A DNA stretch of 64,000 nt from Bradyrhizobium sp. LHD-71 (GCF_031157255.1 NZ_JAVIFX010000028.1:1-64000), one strand, 5' to 3'; positions 38,205-46,804 are shown, numbered from the stretch's first letter. The notes: generated by a model not told the origin, from the sequence alone. A program made the numbers and translations.

Positions 38205-38801
38205 TCATGTGGATCGGAGGGGAAACATGGCATTCTCTACGCATTCACAGAGTGCGTGCGCAAAGATGATGTGTATTTCTTGGATGGTGCTGGTTATCTC
38301 GCTGGGTGCGAGCAAGCAATGGTCCGCTTCCTCGGCAGCGAGGCCGCCATTGCCACCCGAGAAGATGATCGTACGAATGTTCAGCTTGCGGCAAGTGCGC
38401 AGCGCTTCGAGAATGTTCCTCGAATTGCCGGACGTGGTTATTCCGAGAAAGATGTCCTTGGCCGTCATCTTTCCCTCGATCTGGCGGGAGAAGACCGCAT
38501 CGAACCCATAGTCGTTCCCGATCGCGGTCAGGATCGACGTATCGACGGTCAGTGCCTCCGCTGCCAGGGGCGCGCGATCTCGGGCGAGCTTGCTGACGAA
38601 CTCGGCAGCCAGGTGCTGGGCATCCGCCGCAGATCCGCCATTGCCGGCGATATAGAGACGGCCGCCGGACTTGTACGTAGCGACGACGACATCGGCAATT
38701 GCTTCGAATGCGGCAATCCGGTCCGGATCCGACAGGAGCGCTCGCTTCGCCTCGATCGAGGCCGTCAGCCTCGTCAGCAGGACTGCTCTCGCGGCGGTCA
38801 T
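38205..38801 (-). CDS. gmhA: Phosphoheptose isomerase, GmhA type (SIS domain)
   Basis: 198 residues. Converts sedoheptulose 7-phosphate to D-glycero-D-manno-heptose 7-phosphate. The phosphate-binding motif AGNGGSAADAQHLAAEFVSK is at about residue 54 and TTSGNSRNILEAL at about 119, both as in GmhA; HIIFAHALCECVE carries the C-terminal His. The start at 38801 (MTAARAV) avoids an N-terminal extension without support. A second, dedicated heptose gene within a glycan operon usually indicates GDP-heptose or modified-heptose synthesis rather than the LPS inner core. Confidence 0.92.
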   Translation of the reverse strand: MTAARAVLLTRLTASIEAKRALLSDPDRIAAFEAIADVVVATYKSGGRLYIAGNGGSAADAQHLAAEFVSKLARDRAPLAAEALTVDTSILTAIGNDYGFDAVFSRQIEGKMTAKDIFLGITTSGNSRNILEALRTCRKLNIRTIIFSGGNGGLAAEEADHCLLAPSEITSTIQEIHIIFAHALCECVENAMFPLRST

Positions 38802-38934
38802 ATCGGCACTCCGACGGGGTAGGAACCGGATCCCGATAGGCCGGCCGCGCGACACTGCTCGTGGGGCAAGTCAGAAACCCCGGCGTGGAGACGCGTATTC
38901 TTGCCGACCTTCAGGATTGCCTGCATGGCTGCTA

Positions 38935-40107
38935 TCAATTCACCGCGTTGAGGATGGCGCAAATCTCATCGACCTCGTCAATTCTGAGATCGGGAAAATT
39001 GCCGATGTAGAAGCCGAAGAAGTGGATGTGATCGGTTTGCGGGAATTTCTTGTAATGTTCGGCCGGGACGAATGATTTCAGATACGGCTGACGAAGCTGA
39101 TTGCCTCCGCCGGCGCTGCCTCTGCGAAACTCGATGCCGGCGGCGCGCATGGCCGACATCAGGCGTTCGGCGAGGTCCATATCGGGCTGACGCAGCACCA
39201 GATTGAAGGCGTAGTTGCTCGAGCCCTCTGTCTTGAAATCCGTACGGAACTTCTCGGGGTTGATGCGCGACAGGAAACGAAGGAAGTTCGCTGTCCGGAG
39301 CTCTACGTTGGCGTCGAGCCGTGGAAGTTGTCGCCGGCCGAGGATGCCCCCGATCTCCGTATTGCGCACGTTATAGGCGGCGTGAGCAAAGATGAAATCC
39401 GGATTCAGATCCGGGTGAGCCGCAACGTAGGACTCCTTGATGGCCGGGTCGTTGGCTTCTCGCACCATGCCGTGGGATCGCAGCATGCGTGCCGCTTGAT
39501 AGGCCGCATGATCGTTGGTGCAGATCATGCCGCCTTCGATGGTCGTCATGTGGTGGGCATAATAAAAGGAGAAGTTCGATATCCAGCCGAAGCTGCCGAG
39601 CTTCTTGCCGCGATGCGTCGCGCCGTGAGATTCGCAAACGTCTTCGATCAGCGGAATTCCCGCTTTCTCGAGATGCTGGATCAGCTCGTCGGTCAGTCCG
39701 TCAAAGCCCTGCACATGGGTCAGAAATACGGCGCGTGTCCGTTCGGTGATGGCATCGATGATCTTCGTTGCATCCATCGCCAAGGTCGTCGGATCAATGT
39801 CGACGAACACCGGCGTGAAGCCGTTCTGGATCACCGACGCGACGTCCGAAATCCACGTGAGCGGCGGCACGATCACCTCGCCACCTTCGGGATGGCGAAT
39901 CTTGAGAATGGCCATCGTCAGGAGATTGGCAGAGGCGCCGGAGTTGACGAGGACGCTGTACTTGGTGCCCAGCCACTCGTTCCATTCCTGCTCGAACGCG
40001 CGCACGTTCGGACCGTTGGTGAGGATCGGGTCGTCCTGCTTCAAGTGCTCGATGAGAGCGTCCAGATCTTCGCGCGCGATATTGTTGCGCATCAGGGGGA
40101 ATTTCAT
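38935..40107 (-). CDS. PLP-dependent sugar 3-dehydratase, ColD/RfbH-like (DegT family without Schiff-base Lys)
   Basis: 390 residues with the fold of DegT/DnrJ/EryC1/StrS sugar aminotransferases. The PLP-binding Asp156 is in IEDVCESHGA, but the Schiff-base Lys is replaced by His185 in SFYYAHHMTTIEGG. This substitution is the known mark of ColD (GDP-4-keto-6-deoxymannose 3-dehydratase) and of RfbH/E1, which remove the C3 hydroxyl instead of adding an amine. Length fits ColD (388 residues); the four-Cys 2Fe-2S site of RfbH/E1 was not seen. ATGA overlap with the transketolase C-subunit gene shows translational coupling. It implies a 3-deoxy (or 3-deoxy-4-keto) sugar intermediate. Confidence 0.88.
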   Translation of the reverse strand: MKFPLMRNNIAREDLDALIEHLKQDDPILTNGPNVRAFEQEWNEWLGTKYSVLVNSGASANLLTMAILKIRHPEGGEVIVPPLTWISDVASVIQNGFTPVFVDIDPTTLAMDATKIIDAITERTRAVFLTHVQGFDGLTDELIQHLEKAGIPLIEDVCESHGATHRGKKLGSFGWISNFSFYYAHHMTTIEGGMICTNDHAAYQAARMLRSHGMVREANDPAIKESYVAAHPDLNPDFIFAHAAYNVRNTEIGGILGRRQLPRLDANVELRTANFLRFLSRINPEKFRTDFKTEGSSNYAFNLVLRQPDMDLAERLMSAMRAAGIEFRRGSAGGGNQLRQPYLKSFVPAEHYKKFPQTDHIHFFGFYIGNFPDLRIDEVDEICAILNAVN

Positions 40108-41102
40108 TGTGGGCGACCACCGTTCAGGGGAGGGAGAGTCTTCGAAGAAGAAGCCGAAATCTGCAGCAGGCGCTTGGTCACCACGTCGGGGCCTATGCCG
40201 ACTTGCTCATGCAATTCCGCTCGCGATCCGAGCTCGAAGCGATAGCCGCCTTCGACGCCGACGTTGATCAGCTTGGCGTCGAGCGCGCTATGTCCGAGGA
40301 AATTGTAGAGCAGGGCGTCGAGGCCGCCGCGGCCGGCGAATCCCTCTTCCATGCTGACGATGGTCTGGTACGGCGACAGCTCGTCGTGCAGAGCCTTCGC
40401 GGAAAAGCGAGCAAGGTCGAACAGGTCGACGAGGCCGACGTCAATTCCGGCTTCGCGTAGCCGGTCGGCGACGATGAATGCCGTGTGGACCATGTAACCC
40501 GTGGCGACGAGACAGATCTTCCGGCCGCGGCGGTGAGAGTGAAATCCCTTCGTGACGTCCGGCGGGCCGTCCGCGTACAGGACGGGCAGCACCTGCGCAT
40601 CGAGGCGGAGATATTTGGGGCCGATCGTGCCGGCACATATTCCGAAGAGGTTTTCAGTGGTGATGTGATCGGATGGCGAGAGCACCTGGAAATTCGGCAG
40701 CCCGCGCATCAGCGTGATGTCTTCGTAACACTGGTGCGTCGGGCCGGACACGACATAGCTGTAGCCGGCGCCGACGCCGATCAGATTGACGTTCATCGGG
40801 CGGACCTCGGAGAGGAGAGCCAGGCTCACCCTGATCTGCTCGAAGCACCGCATCGTGATGAAGGGGGCGATCGCGTAGGCGAAGACCTTGTAGCCTTCGA
40901 GCGCAAGTCCCGCGGAGACGTTGATCAGATTTTGTTCGGCTACGCCGACATTCACGAACCTTGCGGGATGGTCGGCGCGAATACGATCCAGCACTGGGGA
41001 CCCAAAGTCGGCCGAGACGAAGAAAATCTTCGGATCATGGGCCATGGCCCGATGTATCTGATCCAGCAGCGCATCGCGCATCGCTCGCGGTTTAACGCTC
41101 AT
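40104..41102 (-). CDS. Transketolase, C-terminal subunit (split type)
   Basis: 332 residues, covering the pyrimidine-binding and C-terminal domains. The catalytic Glu56 that activates thiamine diphosphate lies in FVNVGVAEQNLINVSAGLA, the standard motif. GAGYSYVVSGPTHQCYEDI is the loop carrying substrate-binding His. The partner N-terminal subunit gene overlaps it by 11 bases. Split transketolases in nucleotide-sugar and secondary-metabolite operons probably transfer a two-carbon unit to a keto sugar or supply a sugar-phosphate precursor such as sedoheptulose 7-phosphate. Both explanations fit here. Confidence 0.9.
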   Translation of the reverse strand: MSVKPRAMRDALLDQIHRAMAHDPKIFFVSADFGSPVLDRIRADHPARFVNVGVAEQNLINVSAGLALEGYKVFAYAIAPFITMRCFEQIRVSLALLSEVRPMNVNLIGVGAGYSYVVSGPTHQCYEDITLMRGLPNFQVLSPSDHITTENLFGICAGTIGPKYLRLDAQVLPVLYADGPPDVTKGFHSHRRGRKICLVATGYMVHTAFIVADRLREAGIDVGLVDLFDLARFSAKALHDELSPYQTIVSMEEGFAGRGGLDALLYNFLGHSALDAKLINVGVEGGYRFELGSRAELHEQVGIGPDVVTKRLLQISASSSKTLPPLNGGRPQ

Positions 41103-41916
41103 CGGAGGCCTTCAGGAGTTCTTCGAGAAGTTCAGCTTTCGGCGCCATGATGTGAGAAAGAGCCTCGTTCTCCAGGCCGGGAACGCCGCGTCCTTTCAGC
41201 GTTCGTGCGACGAGCGCCTTCGGTCGTCCGTTACTGATCGCTTTCAGGCTCAACAGCTGCTCTTGCACGGCCAGCACGTCGTGACCATCGACCTCGAGGC
41301 ATTGCCATCCGAACGCTTCGAGCCGCTTCACGAGTCCGGCGTGGGAAACGATGTCGTCGGTGAAGCCGAGCATCGCAATGCTGTTGTTGTCGACGATGAG
41401 GTGAAGATTGTCGAGCTCATGCTGGGATGCAAACATGATGGCTTCCCAATTGGCACCTTCATGCAGTTCGCCGTCTCCGCAGACCACGAAGACGCGCTGC
41501 TTCGAGCCGCCGCGCTTCAGCCCCAGCGCCATTCCCGCGCCGACACCGAGACCGTGGCCCAGAGATCCATTGACGGTTTCGTAACCAGGAATGATGGGAT
41601 CGGGAATCCCTCCCAGGATGCCGCCGGCCTTGCAGACGCGATCGAGCTCGGCGGCCGGGAAAAAGCCGAGATCCGCCAGGATCGGGTACATGCAGATCGA
41701 GCCATGTCCCTTGCTGATCACGCAACGATCGCGGCCATCCCATCGGGGATCGGTCGGGTGGATATTCAGAACGCCCCCATAATACAGGGCGACGAAAATC
41801 TCGATGGAGGACAGTGAGGATGCGATGCGCGTCTCGGGGGCGCGACGGTGCACCGACAAGGTCTCCCTCCAGACCCACTTCGCCTTGTCGGGCAAATTGA
41901 CGCTGTTGCTGATCAA
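41092..41916 (-). CDS. Transketolase, N-terminal subunit (split type)
   Basis: 274 residues, the diphosphate-binding domain. The ThDP/Mg motif runs from GDGE (147-150) to DNNS (176-179). SKGHGSICMYPILADLGFF and NGSLGHGLGVGAGMALG supply conserved His residues. Together with the C-subunit the total is about 606 residues, slightly less than single-chain TktA. The overlapping stop/start with the C-subunit gene keeps synthesis in step. It lies downstream of the HddA-like kinase gene. Confidence 0.9.
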   Translation of the reverse strand: MISNSVNLPDKAKWVWRETLSVHRRAPETRIASSLSSIEIFVALYYGGVLNIHPTDPRWDGRDRCVISKGHGSICMYPILADLGFFPAAELDRVCKAGGILGGIPDPIIPGYETVNGSLGHGLGVGAGMALGLKRGGSKQRVFVVCGDGELHEGANWEAIMFASQHELDNLHLIVDNNSIAMLGFTDDIVSHAGLVKRLEAFGWQCLEVDGHDVLAVQEQLLSLKAISNGRPKALVARTLKGRGVPGLENEALSHIMAPKAELLEELLKASDER

Positions 41917-42061
41917 GACACGGCCTCACTTGAACGATTCTGGTTGGGGGCATCGCTGCGGAGCGAACTGGACAGAGCATGGCTTTCGGGGGCGGGCCGG
42001 TGAGTCCGCGCGCATGCAAGTCCGCGAGGTTCGATGGAGGAAGCCGCTTCCGTCATGATGT

Positions 42062-43057
42062 TCATAAGCCGTTCGGTTGATAAAGGACCACGCGGCTGCC
42101 GGAATCTTCGAAATCGAACGGCACGTGAATCAGACCCTTCAGCTTTTCGCGGATCGCCGCGTGCCGCTCCGGCTTGGCGAAAAGGAGCATGAAGCCGCCG
42201 CCGCCCGCGCCGAGCAGCTTTCCACCGATCGCTCCGGCCTCACGCGCGGCGTCATAGATCGCGTCGATCTCGTCCGTCGTCACCTTGTCCGACAAGGTTC
42301 GCTTGGCGAGCCAGGCTTCATGCAGGAGTTCGCCGAATGCTTCGATCGGGAGCGAGCGGTTTACGAAGATCTCGAGGCCTTCGTCCACCATGGCACGCAT
42401 GCGCTTCAGTCGCGCTGCACTGGCTGCCATGTTTTCGAGCTGGGATCTCGCTACATCGGAGGAAAAACGCGAAAACCCCGTGAAGCAGAGCATCAGATGG
42501 GACTTGAGCGCGGCCCTACGTTCGGGCGAAGCGATCACCGGCGACACGTCGAATGTCCCGTCTTCCCGGAATCTGACATAGTTCATGCCGCCGAAGGCGG
42601 AGATGATCTGGTCCTGGCATCCGACGTTCTCGTGAAGCAATTCCTGCTCGATATGGATCGCAGTCTTCGCCAACGCATCCTTGTTCGACATGGTGCCCCG
42701 CAGCGCTTGCAAGGCATGAAGCAAGCCTACGGTGAAGGAGGAGCTCGATCCAAGTCCTGATCGGGCGGGAAGGTCGCCGTCATGATGGATTTCAAGCCCT
42801 TCAGCCACACCTTCGTGTTGCAACGTCGCGCGTACCGCCGGATGCTTGATCTGGTCGATATTCGAGACGTTCTCGATGATCGAGTACACGATGCGATGCT
42901 TGTGCTCGAAAAATGGCGGGAGCCTTCGGCAGGTAATGTAGCAGTATTTGTCGATTGCAGTCGCGAGTACGGCCCCGCCATGTTCCTGGATCCAGGCGGG
43001 GTAGTCTGTACCCCCGCCAAAGAAGGAAACGCGGTACGGGGTCCTGGTGATGATCAC
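42062..43057 (-). CDS. hddA: GHMP kinase, D-glycero-D-manno-heptose 7-phosphate kinase-like
   Basis: 331 residues. It starts IITRTPYRVSFFGGGTDYPAW and has the GHMP ATP-binding loop PARSGLGSSSSFTVGLLHAL and the C-terminal motif KLLGAGGGGFMLLF. These are the signatures of HddA, which makes D-glycero-alpha-D-manno-heptose 1,7-bisphosphate for GDP-heptose; L-fucokinase domains are a more distant alternative. The start is GTG at 43057, giving the family's usual N-terminus; the longer in-frame reading begins at TTG and has no match to the family. Gene company (gmhA in the same operon) supports heptose. GmhB and HddC are not in the window. Confidence 0.88.
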   Translation of the reverse strand: MIITRTPYRVSFFGGGTDYPAWIQEHGGAVLATAIDKYCYITCRRLPPFFEHKHRIVYSIIENVSNIDQIKHPAVRATLQHEGVAEGLEIHHDGDLPARSGLGSSSSFTVGLLHALQALRGTMSNKDALAKTAIHIEQELLHENVGCQDQIISAFGGMNYVRFREDGTFDVSPVIASPERRAALKSHLMLCFTGFSRFSSDVARSQLENMAASAARLKRMRAMVDEGLEIFVNRSLPIEAFGELLHEAWLAKRTLSDKVTTDEIDAIYDAAREAGAIGGKLLGAGGGGFMLLFAKPERHAAIREKLKGLIHVPFDFEDSGSRVVLYQPNGL

Positions 43058-43125
43058 TGTGGAACTCGTGCGGCTGGTCTGTGAGGCTCGACCTGACTCG
43101 AGGGAATAACATGCATGGGCACTGC

Positions 43126-44649
43126 TCAATCACCCAGCAATTTCCGCTTGAGCCGGATTTCCGACATCTGCTCGACGTTGCGACGTTCGGCCGTGCCGAA
43201 CTTTCTTTCGACGAGTGCGAGATAGGACGGATCTCGGAAGTAGGTCTGCCACGCCTCGTCGCGAAACCTCAGGACCTCCGCGGCTGACAGATACTTCGTT
43301 CGCATCGGCACGCTCTCGTACGAAAGGAAAGCAAATTCTTCGAACTTCTGCGGCAGCTCCCATCCGTTCGTGCGCGCGGTGTAGTAGAGCGGGCTGCCCG
43401 GCAGGGCCTGGCAAGGATACATATTCGCCATTTCGGTGTTCAGCTCGAGGGCGAGAGCCAGCGTCTCTTGCATCGTTTCCTGAGTGTCTTCCGGGAAGCC
43501 GAATATGTAATTGCTGATGATGTTGATATCAGAGTCGCGGATCGTCTTGCAGACGTCTCGAATATTGACTTCCCGGAACGTTCCTTTCGAGACCTCCTGA
43601 CGGACCATTTGGTTGCCTGCTTCGATGCCCAGCGCGAGCCAGTTGACCCCGGCCTGCTTGAATTTGTCGAGGACGTTCGCCCGAACGGTATCGATGCGGG
43701 AGTAGGTCCACATGTTGAATCCATAGCCTGACTGTATGCAGTCATCGAGGATCGGCGTGTAGTATTTGCGGTTCAGGAAGAACATCTCGTCGCTGATGCG
43801 CAAGGTCTTGACGCCCATATCGGCAAGCTTGCGCATTTCGCGGGCGACCCATTCCGGGCTCCAGAAGCGCATCCCGCGTGAATGCGAAGCATCCGTCCCC
43901 TCGTCATTGTTGACGCGGTTCACGATGTTGATCATGCAGAAATTGCAGGCGAACTGACATCCGAGCGACGTGTAGATCGCAGCGAACGGAGTTCGTTTGT
44001 CGTGGCTGAACCCGGCATGCCAGAAATGTGCGCGATAGAGATCGAGCGGCCTGTCGCGGGAGGGAAGCAGGTCCCAGGCATAGCCGGGAAGATCGACGTC
44101 CATGCGGTCTTGCGGAACGATCTGTTCGGGCGGATTCAAGATGAGCTCTTGCTCGGCCCCATTTGAAACCTTGTATCCTATTCCCTTGATGGTCCTAAGA
44201 TCGCTCCTCAGATTGGAGCGAAGCAGGTTGTGCAGCGCGTAGACGCCCTCATTGAGCAGGACGATATCGACGCACCTGTAAGCGAGCACTTCCTTCGGGA
44301 GGGCACTGGTGTGTGAGCCGACAAAGCAGATGGGAGCCCCGACGCCGGCGGCCTTGAGCGCGTTCGACAGCTCCACGGCGCCGATCATGCTCGTGGTGCC
44401 GGAGTTCGGATTTTGCCCGTACAACACCATCACGATCAGGCGCGGCTTCGCGTCCTGAATGCGCGTCACCGTGCTTTGCAAGGACAGACGTTCCGCGTCG
44501 CCGTCGAGAATTCCGACCTCAAAACCCTTCGCTCGGCAGGACTCGGCAAGCAGGAGCGACCAGGTCGGCGGTTCGATAGCGGAAAACGTCTTTGCGAGCT
44601 CTTGATAGGCCTTTGCTGACGAGTCCGGCGTTACGAAAAGTGCGTCCAT
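43126..44649 (-). CDS. B12-binding-domain radical SAM enzyme
   Basis: 507 residues. Residues about 1-150 look like a cobalamin-binding Rossmann domain (PPTWSLLLAESCRAKGFEVGILDGDAE), without a clear DxHxxG lower-ligand motif. The radical SAM core begins at the cluster-binding Cys231, Cys235 and Cys238 (CQFACNFC), followed by ISDEMFF and the YIFGFPEDTQETMQETL stretch. Class-B-type methyltransferases and other C-C or C-P bond-forming enzymes share this layout. Placed first in the nucleotide-sugar operon, it is a candidate sugar C-methylase or rearrangement enzyme. The ATG at 44649 (MDALFVTPDS) fits the family better than a longer reading. Confidence 0.87.
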   Translation of the reverse strand: MDALFVTPDSSAKAYQELAKTFSAIEPPTWSLLLAESCRAKGFEVGILDGDAERLSLQSTVTRIQDAKPRLIVMVLYGQNPNSGTTSMIGAVELSNALKAAGVGAPICFVGSHTSALPKEVLAYRCVDIVLLNEGVYALHNLLRSNLRSDLRTIKGIGYKVSNGAEQELILNPPEQIVPQDRMDVDLPGYAWDLLPSRDRPLDLYRAHFWHAGFSHDKRTPFAAIYTSLGCQFACNFCMINIVNRVNNDEGTDASHSRGMRFWSPEWVAREMRKLADMGVKTLRISDEMFFLNRKYYTPILDDCIQSGYGFNMWTYSRIDTVRANVLDKFKQAGVNWLALGIEAGNQMVRQEVSKGTFREVNIRDVCKTIRDSDINIISNYIFGFPEDTQETMQETLALALELNTEMANMYPCQALPGSPLYYTARTNGWELPQKFEEFAFLSYESVPMRTKYLSAAEVLRFRDEAWQTYFRDPSYLALVERKFGTAERRNVEQMSEIRLKRKLLGD

Positions 44650-44874
44650 CCGCTGTCCCCAACTTCTGGGCGCCGTATATATGGAAACCAATTGGGGTGA
44701 AAGACAAGGCGATCAACCCGACGCGAATTTCGGTCAGAATGCCGCTTCAGGTCGATTCGGTGAACGGGGTCCATTCATGAAACCCATTGTTCCCACTGGT
44801 GCGTGATGGAAGTTTCGCCCTGGTCGGTGTCCTTAGCGAAAGTGTGGGCTAACTTTGGCTAAATTGGCGTCGGT

Positions 44875-45747
44875 TCAGGTGACATTGAAGATTCTGCTGA
44901 AATAGTATCTTGTCACTAGCCAGGCAAAAAGATACGCTCTCCACTTGATCGGTAAATCCGAATCAAGCAGGAAGCTGCGCAAGCAGAGCGAGATGATCGA
45001 AAACAGCCCCGGAGATGGGCATTCCGCTCGTCGTGGAGACGGGGCGGACGCGAGGGCCGTATTCGCGAGCAAGGCTTCCAATCGGTCGGCCTCGAGCCGG
45101 CGCGCTTCTCGAAGAGCTATGAAGGTGAGGTCGTCTCCAAATCGGGAGCGATCGGTATAGGTGGCGTCTAGCGCTTCGGGATGGTTGCGATAATGGAGGT
45201 GCTCGAAAACGAGGTCCTCCTCGTACATGATCCGTTGATGGCCACGTTTCTGCAGGCGCTTGAAGATGTCCATCAAATGCACATCGATGAAGGCGCCCTT
45301 GTACTCGATGGGATAGGCTACGGCGGGTGGGAGCCAAGCCCGGCGCGACAAGATCGGAAAAGTGCAGAGACTGGCCCCTTTGAACAGATCGTTCCCGTAG
45401 GCCAGGTAGACCCCATCCGGGTAACGAGCATCAAGTTCACGTACCTTGTCGTCCCATCCCTTGGTTCGGACGATGACGTCATCATTCACGGCAATGGTGA
45501 TGTCGCCGGTAGCATGCTGGAAACAGATCGAATTGTAAGCGCCCATCGTCTGACGTGGGACGATGACGGTTTTCAGGGAAAGTTGGGTGAACGTAATCCC
45601 GTGGCTGCCGATGTCATCGTCGTCGACGCACAGGATGACCTCGATGAGTTCGGGATGGGTGCTCTCTGCCACCACGCTGCGGAGGAAACGCTCGACGAGC
45701 GTAGGCCGGCCGCGAGTCGGCAGCAGCAGAGAGATTCGCTTGTTCAT
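44875..45747 (-). CDS. Glycosyltransferase family 2-like protein
   Basis: 290 residues. The N-terminal ISLLLPTRGRPTLVERFLRSV and the EVILCVDDDD strand are typical of GT-A transferases, and the later AVNDDVIV supplies a DxD-like metal site. A C-terminal hydrophobic segment suggests membrane association. It probably adds a sugar of the surface polysaccharide on the cytoplasmic face. It lies between the radical SAM gene and the ABC exporter genes on the same strand. Confidence 0.8.
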   Translation of the reverse strand: MNKRISLLLPTRGRPTLVERFLRSVVAESTHPELIEVILCVDDDDIGSHGITFTQLSLKTVIVPRQTMGAYNSICFQHATGDITIAVNDDVIVRTKGWDDKVRELDARYPDGVYLAYGNDLFKGASLCTFPILSRRAWLPPAVAYPIEYKGAFIDVHLMDIFKRLQKRGHQRIMYEEDLVFEHLHYRNHPEALDATYTDRSRFGDDLTFIALREARRLEADRLEALLANTALASAPSPRRAECPSPGLFSIISLCLRSFLLDSDLPIKWRAYLFAWLVTRYYFSRIFNVT

Positions 45748-46054
45748 CTACGTCCCAAATCCTGGTGCCTCCCGCGTGGGGATGGCGCCCTAAACGTAGC
45801 TTTGTGAGGGGAGTATAGCGATAAAGCAAGCCGTTTGCGCCCGAGTTCCGCCATGCGCTGAACATCGACCGCGCCGACTTTCGCCCAAAGTCATCTGGCT
45901 GACTGCAAGCCGATATTTCAAACGGCTCCGCCGAGCAATTGCGTCGCAGCTCGCTCCTCAGAGAACTGCAGGTCGATCATTCGACGCCGCAAGGTGTGGA
46001 CAACCGGAATGTCGATGGCCGGGCTACGGCATGTATTAGTCCAATCCAAAGCGT
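45748..46054. other. Intergenic region, no gene recognised
   Basis: 307 bases between two genes of the same strand. It is moderately AT-rich with no RNA, repeat or coding pattern that I can support; it may hold the promoter of the downstream glycosyltransferase/sugar operon. Confidence 0.45.
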
Positions 46055-46804
46055 TCACTCGAGCTTTGTGAGTGGATTTATCGATTGTTGATACGACCGG
46101 GCAACGGCCGCGATCGGTCCTTGTTCGACCAATTTGCCTTCATGCAACCAAATGCCCTCGACGCAAAGTGTTTGCAGATTCTGCAGGTCATGCGAAGCGA
46201 CGATCAATGTACCTCCCCGGGCCGTATAATTAGACAGGTAATCTGCACATTTGGCCTGGAAAGCTGCATCACCGACAGCGAGAATCTCGTCGATCAACAG
46301 GACGTCCCGGTCTGCGTGTGCCAAAACCGCGAAAGCCAATCTCGCCGACATGCCGGCCGAGTAGGCCCGCATGGGCAGCTCGATCGCGGGCCCAAGCTCC
46401 GAAAACGCGACGATCGAATCGAATTTGCGTTTGATCTCATTGATCCGAAGGCCGAGAATCGAGCCGTTCAAGAAGATGTTTTCCCGGCCCGTGAGATCGG
46501 GATGGCAGCCCGATCCCAGCTCCAACATCGCGCCGATGCGTCCACTGCGCTCGATGGTGCCTCTATCCTCCTTGATCGTTCCGAGAAGTAAGCTCAGCAA
46601 AGTGCTTTTGCCGGTGCCGTTATGCCCAATGATCCCGAGCGATCGTCCTGCGTCCACCTTGAAGGTGATGTCTTGCAACGCCCAGCTTCGGGCGAAGCGC
46701 CCTTCTGGGGCCGCCACGCGCTTGCCGACCAGTCGCTCCTTGATGCCGAGCACCGAGTGATTGTGGTAGGTTTTCCAAACCCCATGTACCGCGACGACTG
46801 GCAT
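46055..46804 (-). CDS. Polysaccharide ABC exporter ATPase (Wzt/KpsT type)
   Basis: 249 residues. Walker A is GHNGTGKSTLLSLLLG near residue 54, the signature YSAGMSARLAFAVLAHAD and Walker B LLIDEILAVGD follow, all typical of the O-antigen/teichoic-acid/capsule export subgroup. The C-terminal carbohydrate-binding domain found in some Wzt proteins is absent, so export would not need a terminal sugar cap recognised by the ATPase. It overlaps the permease gene by three bases (ATGA). The ATG at 46804 was chosen over an upstream reading that lies inside the permease gene. Confidence 0.93.
   Translation of the reverse strand: MPVVAVHGVWKTYHNHSVLGIKERLVGKRVAAPEGRFARSWALQDITFKVDAGRSLGIIGHNGTGKSTLLSLLLGTIKEDRGTIERSGRIGAMLELGSGCHPDLTGRENIFLNGSILGLRINEIKRKFDSIVAFSELGPAIELPMRAYSAGMSARLAFAVLAHADRDVLLIDEILAVGDAAFQAKCADYLSNYTARGGTLIVASHDLQNLQTLCVEGIWLHEGKLVEQGPIAAVARSYQQSINPLTKLE

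Noticed and set aside
36190..44649. Firm assignment of the operon to bradyrhizose synthesis
   Set aside because: The carbon count and organism type make it attractive, but no gene in the operon is known to me to be linked to that sugar. It is kept as a hypothesis in the findings.
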